A DNA stretch of 16,681 nt from Tissierellia bacterium (GTDB lineage Bacteria > Bacillota > Clostridia > Tissierellales > Tepidimicrobiaceae), in NCBI GenBank assembly GCA_012518745.1, contig JAAYRM010000151.1:1-16681 (forward strand). The letters run 5' to 3'. The notes under the pieces are model-generated. The model was not told the origin of the DNA and did not search any database. It worked only from the letters and a program-made list of their open reading frames with translations. Positions 1 through 6,335 of the stretch are shown here, piece by piece. Position 1 is the first letter of the stretch. Every line of letters starts with the position of its first letter. Both the position numbers and the translations under genes were made by a program.

Positions 1-60
1 GAACAATATAGGAATCTACCATTTGTCGCTGCCCTAAAGGAAGAATTCTATAGCAAATAG
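1..60 (+). CDS. hpt: Hypoxanthine phosphoribosyltransferase, C-terminal end (partial)
   Basis: Only the last 19 codons and the TAG stop are present; the gene enters from the left edge. The visible peptide reads EQYRNLPFVAALKEEFYSK. The YRNLP block followed by a short hydrophobic stretch and a charged tail is the usual C-terminus of bacterial hypoxanthine-guanine phosphoribosyltransferase, which salvages hypoxanthine and guanine with PRPP. The assignment is supported by position, since hpt normally lies directly before ftsH in Bacillota (tilS-hpt-ftsH). No terminator is visible between it and ftsH, so some read-through into ftsH is possible. Confidence 0.8.
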   Translation, partial: EQYRNLPFVAALKEEFYSK

Positions 61-77
61 GTCAATGAATTCACATA

Positions 78-106
78 TTGTTTTTTACGAATAGGTATGC
101 TATAAT
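78..106 (+). promoter_or_regulatory. Sigma-A promoter of ftsH with extended -10
   Basis: TTGTTT (78-83) lies 17 nt before a perfect TATAAT (101-106). The -10 is preceded by TGC, an extended -10 motif that offsets the weak -35. The expected transcription start is near 113, exactly where the first in-frame ATG of the ftsH frame sits, so that ATG cannot be the real start. Confidence 0.75.
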
Positions 107-148
107 TCTAGAATGTACTCTAAATTTGGACAGAAGGGAGGACTTGGA

Positions 149-1960
149 TTGAGAAGAATTTTCAGAGGTACAAGTCTTTATTTATTACTGCTCATAATAA
201 TAATCTTTGCAGTAACGCTATTTAATAAAGATGTAGAACCTGCAAAGGAAATGGATGTAACAGAGCTGATAAAGCATTTGGAAAATGATAATGTAAAGAG
301 CATTATATCGGTAAGTGATACGTTGAAGGGTAAATTCACAGATGATACACAGTTTACCGTGATCTTGCCTGAGGAGATGAGATATACCTTCTACTCAGAT
401 TATATAAAGGATAAGGTAGACAATAAGGAGATAAGCTATGGGGCGGAAGCCGAACCCACTAGGCCATGGTTTATTGAGATGTTGCCTACATTATTTATAT
501 TGCTAATATTTGGAGTATTTTGGTTTGTATTCATGCAACAGTCCCAAGGGGGAGGTAATAGGGTAATGTCCTTTGGGAAGAGTAGGGCTAAGATGCATAA
601 GGAAGAGGATGAAGAAAAGGTTGATTTCGGCGATGTTGCAGGGCTAGAAGAAGAGAAGGAAGAATTAAAAGAAATAGTAGATTTCCTAAAGAATCCGAAA
701 AAATATATAGAGATAGGTGCAAGGATACCCAAGGGAGTTCTATTAGTTGGACCACCCGGAACAGGAAAGACCTATTTGAGCAAGGCGGTAGCTGGGGAAG
801 CAGGAGTCCCATTCTTTAGCATCTCCGGTTCGGATTTCGTCGAGATGTTCGTAGGGGTCGGTGCCAGTAGGGTAAGGGATCTCTTTGAACAGGGTAAGAA
901 GAATGCACCTTGTATAATATTCATAGATGAGATAGATGCAGTAGGTAGGAGAAGGGGTGCAGGTCTAGGTGGTGGCCATGATGAAAGGGAGCAGACATTA
1001 AATCAACTCCTAGTTGAAATGGACGGCTTCGGGACCAATGAGGGGATAATAGTTATGGCGGCAACCAATAGGCCGGATATACTGGATCCCGCGATCCTAA
1101 GGCCTGGTAGATTTGATAGGAGGATAGCGGTAGGGTTACCCGATGTAAGGGCTAGAGAGGCGATCCTAGAGGTCCATACAAAGGCTAAGCCCTTAGATAG
1201 CGATGTGGACCTACAGGTAGTGGCTAAGAGGACACCAGGGTTTACACCGGCAGATCTAGAAAACCTAACAAATGAGGCAGCTTTGCTGACCGCTAGGCAG
1301 AACTTGAAGAGGATTCCCATGGATATCATAGACGAGGCCTCGATTAAGGTAATCGCTGGGCCTGAAAAGAAGAGTAAGGTAGTCAGCGAGAAGGAGAGGA
1401 AGCTTACGGCCTATCACGAGGCTGGGCATGCTATTACCTCTAGGTTGCTACCCAATACCGATCCGGTTCATATGGTAACCATCATCCCAAGGGGGATGGC
1501 TGGTGGATTTACCGCCTACCTTCCAGAGGAGGATAGGAACTATATGACCAAGGGGCAGATGGAGGATGAGCTAGTCCAATTACTCGGCGGAAGGGTAGCA
1601 GAGGCATTGGTTCTAGACGATATAAGCACAGGGGCTCAAAATGATATCGAAAGGGCAACCAAGCTGGCTAGAAGGATGGTAACCCACTATGGTATGAGTA
1701 GTAATCTAGGGCCCATGACCTACGGCGCTGATGAGGAAGAGGTATTCGTCGGAAGGGATCTGGGTAGGGCTAGAAACTATAGTGAAGAAGTGGCGGCTTC
1801 AATCGATAGGGAGATGAGAAGCCTAATCGATAGGGCCTATAATAAATCGGAAAAGCTATTAAAGGAGAATATGAATGTGCTCCATAGGGTCGCACAGGCC
1901 CTCCTTGAAAAGGAAACCCTGGATGGGGAGGAATTTGAGAGGATATTTGTAGGAGCGTAG
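149..1960 (+). CDS. ftsH: ATP-dependent zinc metalloprotease FtsH
   Basis: FtsH is a membrane-anchored hexameric AAA+ protease that degrades misfolded membrane proteins and selected regulators. I start it at TTG 149 (603 aa) because AGAAGGGAGG (132-141) lies 7 nt upstream; the in-frame ATG at 113 coincides with the predicted transcription start and has no ribosome binding site. From this start there is a membrane helix near residues 8-25, an extracytoplasmic domain, a second helix near 107-130, the Walker A motif GPPGTGKT (201-208), pore loop FVGVG, Walker B IIFIDEID, the RPGRFDR region, and the zinc site HEAGH (423-427) with a downstream AQND that should give the third zinc ligand. Length is normal and the protein looks intact. 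It appears to be a single-gene unit between its promoter and the terminator at 1966. Confidence 0.97.
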   Translation: MRRIFRGTSLYLLLLIIIIFAVTLFNKDVEPAKEMDVTELIKHLENDNVKSIISVSDTLKGKFTDDTQFTVILPEEMRYTFYSDYIKDKVDNKEISYGAEAEPTRPWFIEMLPTLFILLIFGVFWFVFMQQSQGGGNRVMSFGKSRAKMHKEEDEEKVDFGDVAGLEEEKEELKEIVDFLKNPKKYIEIGARIPKGVLLVGPPGTGKTYLSKAVAGEAGVPFFSISGSDFVEMFVGVGASRVRDLFEQGKKNAPCIIFIDEIDAVGRRRGAGLGGGHDEREQTLNQLLVEMDGFGTNEGIIVMAATNRPDILDPAILRPGRFDRRIAVGLPDVRAREAILEVHTKAKPLDSDVDLQVVAKRTPGFTPADLENLTNEAALLTARQNLKRIPMDIIDEASIKVIAGPEKKSKVVSEKERKLTAYHEAGHAITSRLLPNTDPVHMVTIIPRGMAGGFTAYLPEEDRNYMTKGQMEDELVQLLGGRVAEALVLDDISTGAQNDIERATKLARRMVTHYGMSSNLGPMTYGADEEEVFVGRDLGRARNYSEEVAASIDREMRSLIDRAYNKSEKLLKENMNVLHRVAQALLEKETLDGEEFERIFVGA

Positions 1961-1965
1961 GTATG

Positions 1966-2002
1966 AGGTGGCTAGGATCTTAGCTACCTTATTTCTTTAT
2001 TT
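1966..2002 (+). terminator. Rho-independent terminator after ftsH
   Basis: A 9-bp stem (1966-1974 with 1981-1989, one G-U pair) closes a 6-nt loop and is followed by a T-rich run, TTATTTCTTTATTT. It begins six bases after the ftsH stop codon. It separates ftsH from the next transcription unit, which has its own strong promoter. Confidence 0.75.
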
Positions 2003-2028
2003 CCGAGACCCCATTCGTATAAAATGGA

Positions 2029-2057
2029 TTGATAAATATAGGGATATAAACTATAAT
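2029..2057 (+). promoter_or_regulatory. Strong sigma-A promoter for the S component-coaX unit
   Basis: TTGATA (2029-2034), a 17-nt spacer and a perfect TATAAT (2052-2057) match the housekeeping consensus in 11 of 12 positions. The predicted start near 2064 gives an untranslated leader of about 99 nt before the ATG at 2163, longer than ribosome binding alone requires. Confidence 0.85.
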
Positions 2058-2070
2058 TACTATATATTTG

Positions 2071-2158
2071 CCAATATCTTATGAAAAGAATTGGACATGA
2101 AGCTAGACTGCAGTAAAAATAACGACTGGTATCCCATAGGGAACCAGAGCGGAGGGAT
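2071..2158 (+). promoter_or_regulatory. Structured 5' leader, candidate translational switch
   Basis: Two hairpins can be drawn in the leader. The first pairs CCAAT (2071-2075) with ATTGG (2090-2094), with an inner CTT/AAG helix. The second pairs CTGGT (2126-2130) with ACCAG (2143-2147) and TCCC (2132-2135) with GGGA (2139-2142), leaving one bulged A, and ends 3 nt before the GGAGG ribosome binding site (2151-2155). ATCCC (2131-2135) can instead pair with GGGAT (2154-2158), which overlaps the ribosome binding site, so two exclusive structures are possible. It does not match the TPP, FMN, cobalamin, THF, preQ1 or ZTP riboswitch cores as I know them. That it regulates is inference. Confidence 0.4.
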
Positions 2159-2162
2159 GATC

Positions 2163-2918
2163 ATGAAAAATCGAGGCAGTATATTGAGCATCAGGAAGAT
2201 GACGATAATAGGTGTGTTGGCCAGTATATCCATAGTGCTAGGGCTGACACCTCTAGGCTTTATCCCAGTAGGGCCGACTAGGGCAACTATAATGCATATA
2301 CCCGTAATCATTGGGGCCATAATGGAAGGTCCTCTAGTCGGTGCAATGATAGGATTGATATTCGGTTTATTCAGCATATTCAAGGCCATAACCAGGCCAA
2401 CCCCAGTATCCTTTGTGTTTCTAAACCCGATGGTATCGGTGCTCCCTAGGATACTCATAGGGATATTAACCTATTATGGATATAGGGTTTTACGAGATTT
2501 GAAGGAAAGGGAGATCCTCTGGCTATTGAGCCTGATCCTGGGGAGTATAATAGTCTACCTAGGCTATGGGATATATAGCAATATCGTAGGAGATGGGAGC
2601 ATATGGATATCGTTGATAAATGGCATATTGATACTCCTAACCTTGGGGGTAGGTATCTATGGAAGAAGGCAATTAAAGGGTAGGACCATGGATATAATAA
2701 TAGCAGCCATGATAGGAACCTTGACCAATACCGTTGGGGTTCTCTCGAGCATATACTTCCTATATGGGGAACGATTTGTAATAGAAATGGGACAGGATCC
2801 CAGCATGGCAAGGAAAATAATTCTGGGCATTGGCATAGCCAATGGGGTTCCGGAGATGATATTAGGCGTCATAGTGGTTGGAAATGTAATCGGGGTGTTG
2901 AAGAGCAGCAAGGCATAG
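2163..2918 (+). CDS. ECF transporter S component, probably pantothenate (PanT-like)
   Basis: A hydrophobic protein of 251 aa from ATG 2163, chosen because GGAGG (2151-2155) is 7 nt upstream; an in-frame TTG at 2091 lies inside the leader hairpins. S components are membrane proteins that bind a vitamin and hand it to a shared energizing module (EcfA, EcfA', EcfT), which is not in this window. The N-terminal part (LGLTPLGFIPVGPTRATIMH, then IPVIIGAIMEGPLVGA) and the C-terminal part (MIGTLTNTVGVL, then ANGVPEMILGVIVV) fit the S-component family. Substrate is inferred from coaX, the first enzyme of coenzyme A synthesis, 16 bp downstream in the same transcript. Unusually, residues about 112-174 form an extra block with two likely membrane helices (about 118-138 and 148-167); S components usually have six helices and about 170-190 aa. 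Another substrate is possible. Confidence 0.82.
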   Translation: MKNRGSILSIRKMTIIGVLASISIVLGLTPLGFIPVGPTRATIMHIPVIIGAIMEGPLVGAMIGLIFGLFSIFKAITRPTPVSFVFLNPMVSVLPRILIGILTYYGYRVLRDLKEREILWLLSLILGSIIVYLGYGIYSNIVGDGSIWISLINGILILLTLGVGIYGRRQLKGRTMDIIIAAMIGTLTNTVGVLSSIYFLYGERFVIEMGQDPSMARKIILGIGIANGVPEMILGVIVVGNVIGVLKSSKA

Positions 2919-2934
2919 ATGGGATGGTGAAAGG

Positions 2935-3708
2935 ATGTTATTGGCGATAGATGTAGGCAATACCAATATTGTATTCGGGGTATATGAGGAGGACAGATTA
3001 CTATATAATTGGAATATATCCACGGTCCGGGATAGGACGGCGGATGAATATGGACTATTATTTGAACAGATATTTAGATATCATAATTTACGTTCGGCGG
3101 ATATCCAGGATGTAATAATATCATCCGTGGTACCAACGTTGATGCATACTCTATCGGCCATGAGCATCAGGTACTTCAAGAACCAGCCCATAGTGGTGGG
3201 GCCGGGGGTTAAAACCGGTATGAACATACTATATGATAATCCAAGGGAAGTGGGTGCCGATAGGATCGTAAATGCGGTGGCGGGCTATGAACTATATGGA
3301 GGGCCATTGATAATAGTCGATTTCGGAACTGCACTCACCTTCTGTGCCATATCCGGTGGCGGGGAATATCTAGGAGGGGCTATAGCACCTGGGATGGTCA
3401 TATCCAGTGAGGCCTTATTCACAAGAACTGCTAAATTGCCAAGGGTGGAGATGATCAAGCCCAATAATGTCATAGGCAAGACCACTACTGGTAGCATTCA
3501 ATCCGGTTTGGTATATGGATATATCGGGATGGTAGATCATATTATCGAGCGGATGATGGATGAGATGGCTGGGGAAGGGGAAATGAAGACGGTGATAGGC
3601 ACCGGTGGCTTCTCAAACTTTATATCTGGTGAGAGTAGATATATCAACAAAATTGATAAACTGCTGACCCTCAAGGGACTTAGAATAATATACGAGAGGA
3701 ACAAGTAG
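2935..3708 (+). CDS. coaX: Type III pantothenate kinase
   Basis: This 257-aa enzyme phosphorylates pantothenate with ATP, the first step of coenzyme A synthesis. Type III kinases belong to the ASKHA fold, generally need a monovalent cation and are not inhibited by CoA. Visible motifs are DVGNTN at residues 6-11 (phosphate-binding loop), GADRIVNA with Asp109 as probable catalytic base, IIVDFGTALTF, GGAIAPGM and the C-terminal GTGGFSNFI. The start ATG 2935 gives the usual N-terminus MLLAIDVGNTN; ribosome binding probably uses GGTGAAAGG just upstream, which is closely spaced. It follows the S component by 16 bp with no terminator, so import and activation of pantothenate would be co-expressed. 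Its TAG stop lies within the stem of the following terminator. Confidence 0.95.
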   Translation: MLLAIDVGNTNIVFGVYEEDRLLYNWNISTVRDRTADEYGLLFEQIFRYHNLRSADIQDVIISSVVPTLMHTLSAMSIRYFKNQPIVVGPGVKTGMNILYDNPREVGADRIVNAVAGYELYGGPLIIVDFGTALTFCAISGGGEYLGGAIAPGMVISSEALFTRTAKLPRVEMIKPNNVIGKTTTGSIQSGLVYGYIGMVDHIIERMMDEMAGEGEMKTVIGTGGFSNFISGESRYINKIDKLLTLKGLRIIYERNK

Positions 3709-3725
3709 CCGATTGGCTACTTTTT
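3703..3725 (+). terminator. Terminator overlapping the coaX stop codon
   Basis: AAGTAGCC (3703-3710) pairs perfectly with GGCTACTT (3715-3722) around a GATT loop, and a run of five T follows from 3721. The coaX stop TAG (3706-3708) is inside the left arm. dusB starts only 20 nt after the T run and no separate dusB promoter is evident, so the hairpin may act as a partial terminator that lowers dusB expression, or be relieved when a ribosome covers the stop codon. Confidence 0.75.
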
Positions 3726-3745
3726 CTAATAAGATAGGGATGATT

Positions 3746-4717
3746 ATGAGGATAGGAAATGTAGAATTAGAAAACAATATATTCCTGGCACCGATGGCCG
3801 GGGTAACGGATAAACCCTTCAGGATCATATGTAGGCAGATGGGGGCCGGGTTGGTATTTTCAGAAATGGTGAGTAGCAAGGGTCTATACTACGAGGATGC
3901 GAATACCGATGAATTAACCGATGTAGATCCAGAGGAGAGGCCCGTGGCATTGCAGATATTTGGTTCCGATGCCGATACTATGGTTGGGGTAATTGAAAGG
4001 CATATAAACCCCAGGGACGATGTGGATATATTGGATATAAACATGGGTTGCCCTGCACCCAAGATCGTGAAAAATGGGGATGGCTCCGCATTGATGAAGA
4101 AGCCTCAAGTGGCAAGAGGCATATTGAGGGCGGTGGTCGGAGTATCCACAAAGCCCGTAACCCTGAAGATCAGGATGGGCTGGGATCATGATAGTATAAA
4201 TGGGATTGAGATAGCTAGGATAGCAGAGGATGAGGGAATATCAGCTATAACCATCCATGGACGTACTAGGGATATGTTCTATTCCGGCGAGGCGGATTGG
4301 GATTATATAAAGGAGATGAAGGAATCCATAAGCATCCCCGTAATAGGGAATGGGGATATCTTCGATCCAAAAGATGCGCTCGACATGCTTAACTATACCG
4401 GATGCGATGCAGTAGCCATTGGAAGGGGGGCTTTGGGAAATCCATGGATCTTCGATCGGGTTAACCGATTATCGAGGGGGATGAAGGATCTCCTACCCAG
4501 CGATGGGGATAAAATCTCCATGATCTTCAGGCATTTAGATATGGTATGCGATATCAGGGGGGAGAGCTTGGGGGTAAGGGAGATGAGGAAGCATATAGCA
4601 TGGTATTTAAAGGGCATGCCAAATTCTAATTCGGTAAAGGATACCATAAATACCACCAAGAGCAAGGGGGCCCTGATGGAAACCCTGTCGGAATACCTCA
4701 AACAGCTAGGTGAATGA
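3746..4717 (+). CDS. dusB: tRNA-dihydrouridine synthase (DusB type)
   Basis: This FMN enzyme reduces specific uridines in tRNA to dihydrouridine using NADPH. I choose ATG 3746 (323 aa): ATAGGG lies upstream at suitable spacing and the resulting N-terminus MRIGNVELENNIFLAPMAG fits the family, whereas the upstream in-frame TTG at 3713 falls inside the terminator hairpin. Visible features are LAPMAGVTDKPFR (FMN site), DINMGCPAPK with the catalytic cysteine at residue 102, the TLKIRMGW strand, TIHGRTR, and the phosphate-binding GNGDIF and AIGRGALGNPWIF motifs, all in the expected TIM-barrel order. The C-terminal helical domain is complete. dusB before greA or lysS is the standard Bacillota arrangement. 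Confidence 0.95.
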   Translation: MRIGNVELENNIFLAPMAGVTDKPFRIICRQMGAGLVFSEMVSSKGLYYEDANTDELTDVDPEERPVALQIFGSDADTMVGVIERHINPRDDVDILDINMGCPAPKIVKNGDGSALMKKPQVARGILRAVVGVSTKPVTLKIRMGWDHDSINGIEIARIAEDEGISAITIHGRTRDMFYSGEADWDYIKEMKESISIPVIGNGDIFDPKDALDMLNYTGCDAVAIGRGALGNPWIFDRVNRLSRGMKDLLPSDGDKISMIFRHLDMVCDIRGESLGVREMRKHIAWYLKGMPNSNSVKDTINTTKSKGALMETLSEYLKQLGE

Positions 4718-4752
4718 TCTATATAATAGGAATACCCCGTATATAAGACTCA

Positions 4753-4809
4753 TATAATACACTATTAAATCTATGATAAGGGGTGATATTATTGGCTTCC
4801 TATATATAG
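4753..4809 (+). promoter_or_regulatory. Start region of the gene before greA: -10 box, strong SD, out-of-frame TTG
   Basis: A TATAAT (4753-4758) without a convincing -35 would place a transcript start near 4765. AAGGGGTGAT (4778-4787) follows and is a near-complete anti-16S match, with its GG about 8 nt before TTG 4792. Translation from that TTG gives MASYI and then TAG (4807-4809). Only ATG 4773 opens the long frame, and it would be almost leaderless from this promoter. Either the (TA)4 tract has slipped, or this is a five-codon leader, or the gene uses another start. Confidence 0.45.
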
Positions 4810-5726
4810 TTCATAGATCTAGATATTATGGACAGTATAGAAGAAGGCTGCGCAGAATTATTCCCCAATGCTTAATACCAGTAGTCAGGCCGAGGATTTT
4901 GGAACAGGTCGAGGATTCGAATGGACGGGGCATAGGGGCGATAGGGGGAATCCTTCTAAGGGAATCCGATATGGGGAAGAGCGAGTTGCTCGAGAAGCTA
5001 GTAATGGGCATAAAGGCCCTACGGCAGCCCGGAATGGACAGGTTGATATTGGATGAATTACACTTATTCAATATGGATAATATTAGCTATATCGAGGATA
5101 GAACCGGTTTAAGGGTCGTAGATGGGAAAGAGGTGCTACTAGCCTTTTTAGTGCCGGTGTTGGAATGCATATATGTAGGCTTGGGGGAAGAGCTCAGAGA
5201 TAAGGAAGCCCTCATATTGAGCAATGGCGAAAATCTCACGAGGGATACCATAGAGGCCATATGTACAAAGGTAAGATTTATAACCCTAGCTGGGGGAGAT
5301 AATGGAGCCATAGAAGGGCTGATCGAGGAGATCTTGAACAAAACCGGGCTATCAATCTTTCACTCCAAGAGGGTTGCGGATATATTGCCGAGGTATTCCA
5401 TAATAATCAACTTAGCCGAGAAGCTTGATATGAGTTTAGGCGGGATTAAAAGGAGGGCCATAGTATTCGATTTCAGCTTCAATAGGATAATGAGTGGATT
5501 GATGATGGGGAAGCACGAACCCGGGGTAATAGATGATTTAATATTCAAATGTAATTTTTCATCTATCGGCCAGACCGAATGGCTAAAGGATCTTTGCCCT
5601 TCATATATCTACGAATACTTCTATCCTAGGGAATCGGGGGAGGTTCAAAAATTGAGCATTGATGGCGATATATATGATATCGAAGAATATATAGATCTTC
5701 ATCTGAGGAATAGGGGGAAATTGTAA
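4773..5726 (+). CDS. Conserved-type hypothetical protein before greA, start probably frameshifted
   Basis: I do not recognise a domain. The 317-aa frame encodes a soluble-looking protein: a basic N-terminus (RSRYYGQYRRRLRRIIP), alternating hydrophobic strands and helices, a GDNGAIEGLIEEIL helix, and a strand IVFDFSFNR near two thirds of its length. There is no clear membrane segment, signal peptide or catalytic signature. As far as I recall, clostridial genomes often have a poorly characterised protein in this slot between dusB and greA. ATG 4773 has no ribosome binding site before it. A strong AAGGGGTGAT (4778-4787) lies inside the frame, placed to serve TTG 4792, which is in another frame and stops after five codons at 4807. 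Removing one TA from the TATATATA tract at 4801-4808 would join that start to the long frame as MASYIVHRSRYYG. The main frame from about 4809 is intact. Codon use resembles its neighbours. Confidence 0.65.
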   Translation: MIRGDIIGFLYIVHRSRYYGQYRRRLRRIIPQCLIPVVRPRILEQVEDSNGRGIGAIGGILLRESDMGKSELLEKLVMGIKALRQPGMDRLILDELHLFNMDNISYIEDRTGLRVVDGKEVLLAFLVPVLECIYVGLGEELRDKEALILSNGENLTRDTIEAICTKVRFITLAGGDNGAIEGLIEEILNKTGLSIFHSKRVADILPRYSIIINLAEKLDMSLGGIKRRAIVFDFSFNRIMSGLMMGKHEPGVIDDLIFKCNFSSIGQTEWLKDLCPSYIYEYFYPRESGEVQKLSIDGDIYDIEEYIDLHLRNRGKL

Positions 5727-5729
5727 TAC

Positions 5730-5758
5730 TTGACAACCACCATTCCTTTGAATATAAT
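5730..5758 (+). promoter_or_regulatory. Perfect consensus sigma-A promoter of greA-lysS
   Basis: TTGACA (5730-5735), exactly 17 nt, and TATAAT (5753-5758): both hexamers match consensus fully. It begins three bases after the stop codon of the preceding gene. The transcript should start near 5765, giving a leader of about 76 nt before greA. Confidence 0.92.
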
Positions 5759-5776
5759 ATCTTGGATAAAACCAAT

Positions 5777-5792
5777 TATTGTCTAGACAATA
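5777..5792 (+). promoter_or_regulatory. 16-bp perfect palindrome in the greA leader, candidate operator
   Basis: TATTGTCTAGACAATA is a perfect palindrome centred about 20 bp downstream of the predicted transcription start. A repressor bound here would block early transcription. The GTCTAGAC core is the same as in the dre sites of GntR/HutC-type regulators such as NagR and DasR, but no such regulator is encoded in the window. It could equally be read in RNA as a small hairpin. The structure is directly visible; its function is inferred. Confidence 0.45.
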
Positions 5793-5840
5793 GCTCTAAA
5801 AATGTGGTAAAGCCAAATATTTTATAAAGGAGAGATATGG

Positions 5841-6317
5841 ATGGCTGAAAGGGACGTATTCTTAACACTCGAAGGGTTAAGAAAACTTGAGTCGGAATTA
5901 GAGGAGCTGAAAACCATTGGACGGAAGGAAGTCGCGGGAAAGATAAAGCAGGCATTGGCCTTCGGGGATATAAGTGAAAACTCCGAATACGATCAGGCTA
6001 AAAATGAGCAGGGCCAATTGGAGCAGAGGATAGCTAGGTTGGAAAAGATATTGAGGAATGCAAGGCTGATAAATGAAAAGGATATCACCACCGATGTTGT
6101 AAGCATAGGATCAAAGGTTATAGTAAAGGATTTAGAATATGACGAGGAGATGGAATATATAATCGTGGGATCTGCGGAGGCCGATCCATATGAGGGAAGG
6201 ATTTCGAATGAGTCCCCCGTTGGAAACGCACTTCTAGGAAAAGAAAAGGATCAGATAATAGAGGTACATGTGCCAGATGGACTCATTAAATATCAAATCT
6301 TAAGCATTACTAGATAG
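5841..6317 (+). CDS. greA: Transcription elongation factor GreA
   Basis: GreA enters the secondary channel of stalled, backtracked RNA polymerase and stimulates cleavage of the transcript 3' end. The 158-aa length equals that of Escherichia coli GreA. Residues about 1-75 form the two-helix coiled coil, with the acidic tip FGDISENSEY holding Asp43 and Glu46, equivalent to Asp41 and Glu44 of E. coli. Residues about 80-158 form the FKBP-like domain, with the late motif ESPVGNALLGK. AAAGGAGAG (5826-5834) is well spaced for ATG 5841. lysS follows 18 bp downstream, with its ribosome binding site starting at the greA stop, so the two are surely co-transcribed. Confidence 0.97.
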   Translation: MAERDVFLTLEGLRKLESELEELKTIGRKEVAGKIKQALAFGDISENSEYDQAKNEQGQLEQRIARLEKILRNARLINEKDITTDVVSIGSKVIVKDLEYDEEMEYIIVGSAEADPYEGRISNESPVGNALLGKEKDQIIEVHVPDGLIKYQILSITR

Positions 6318-6335
6318 GAGGAGGTATGCATATAG

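Noticed and set aside
4868..5056. A 62-codon plus-strand frame inside the hypothetical gene
   Set aside because: It overlaps the longer frame, has no start signal and resembles nothing; the longer frame has the codon pattern of its neighbours.
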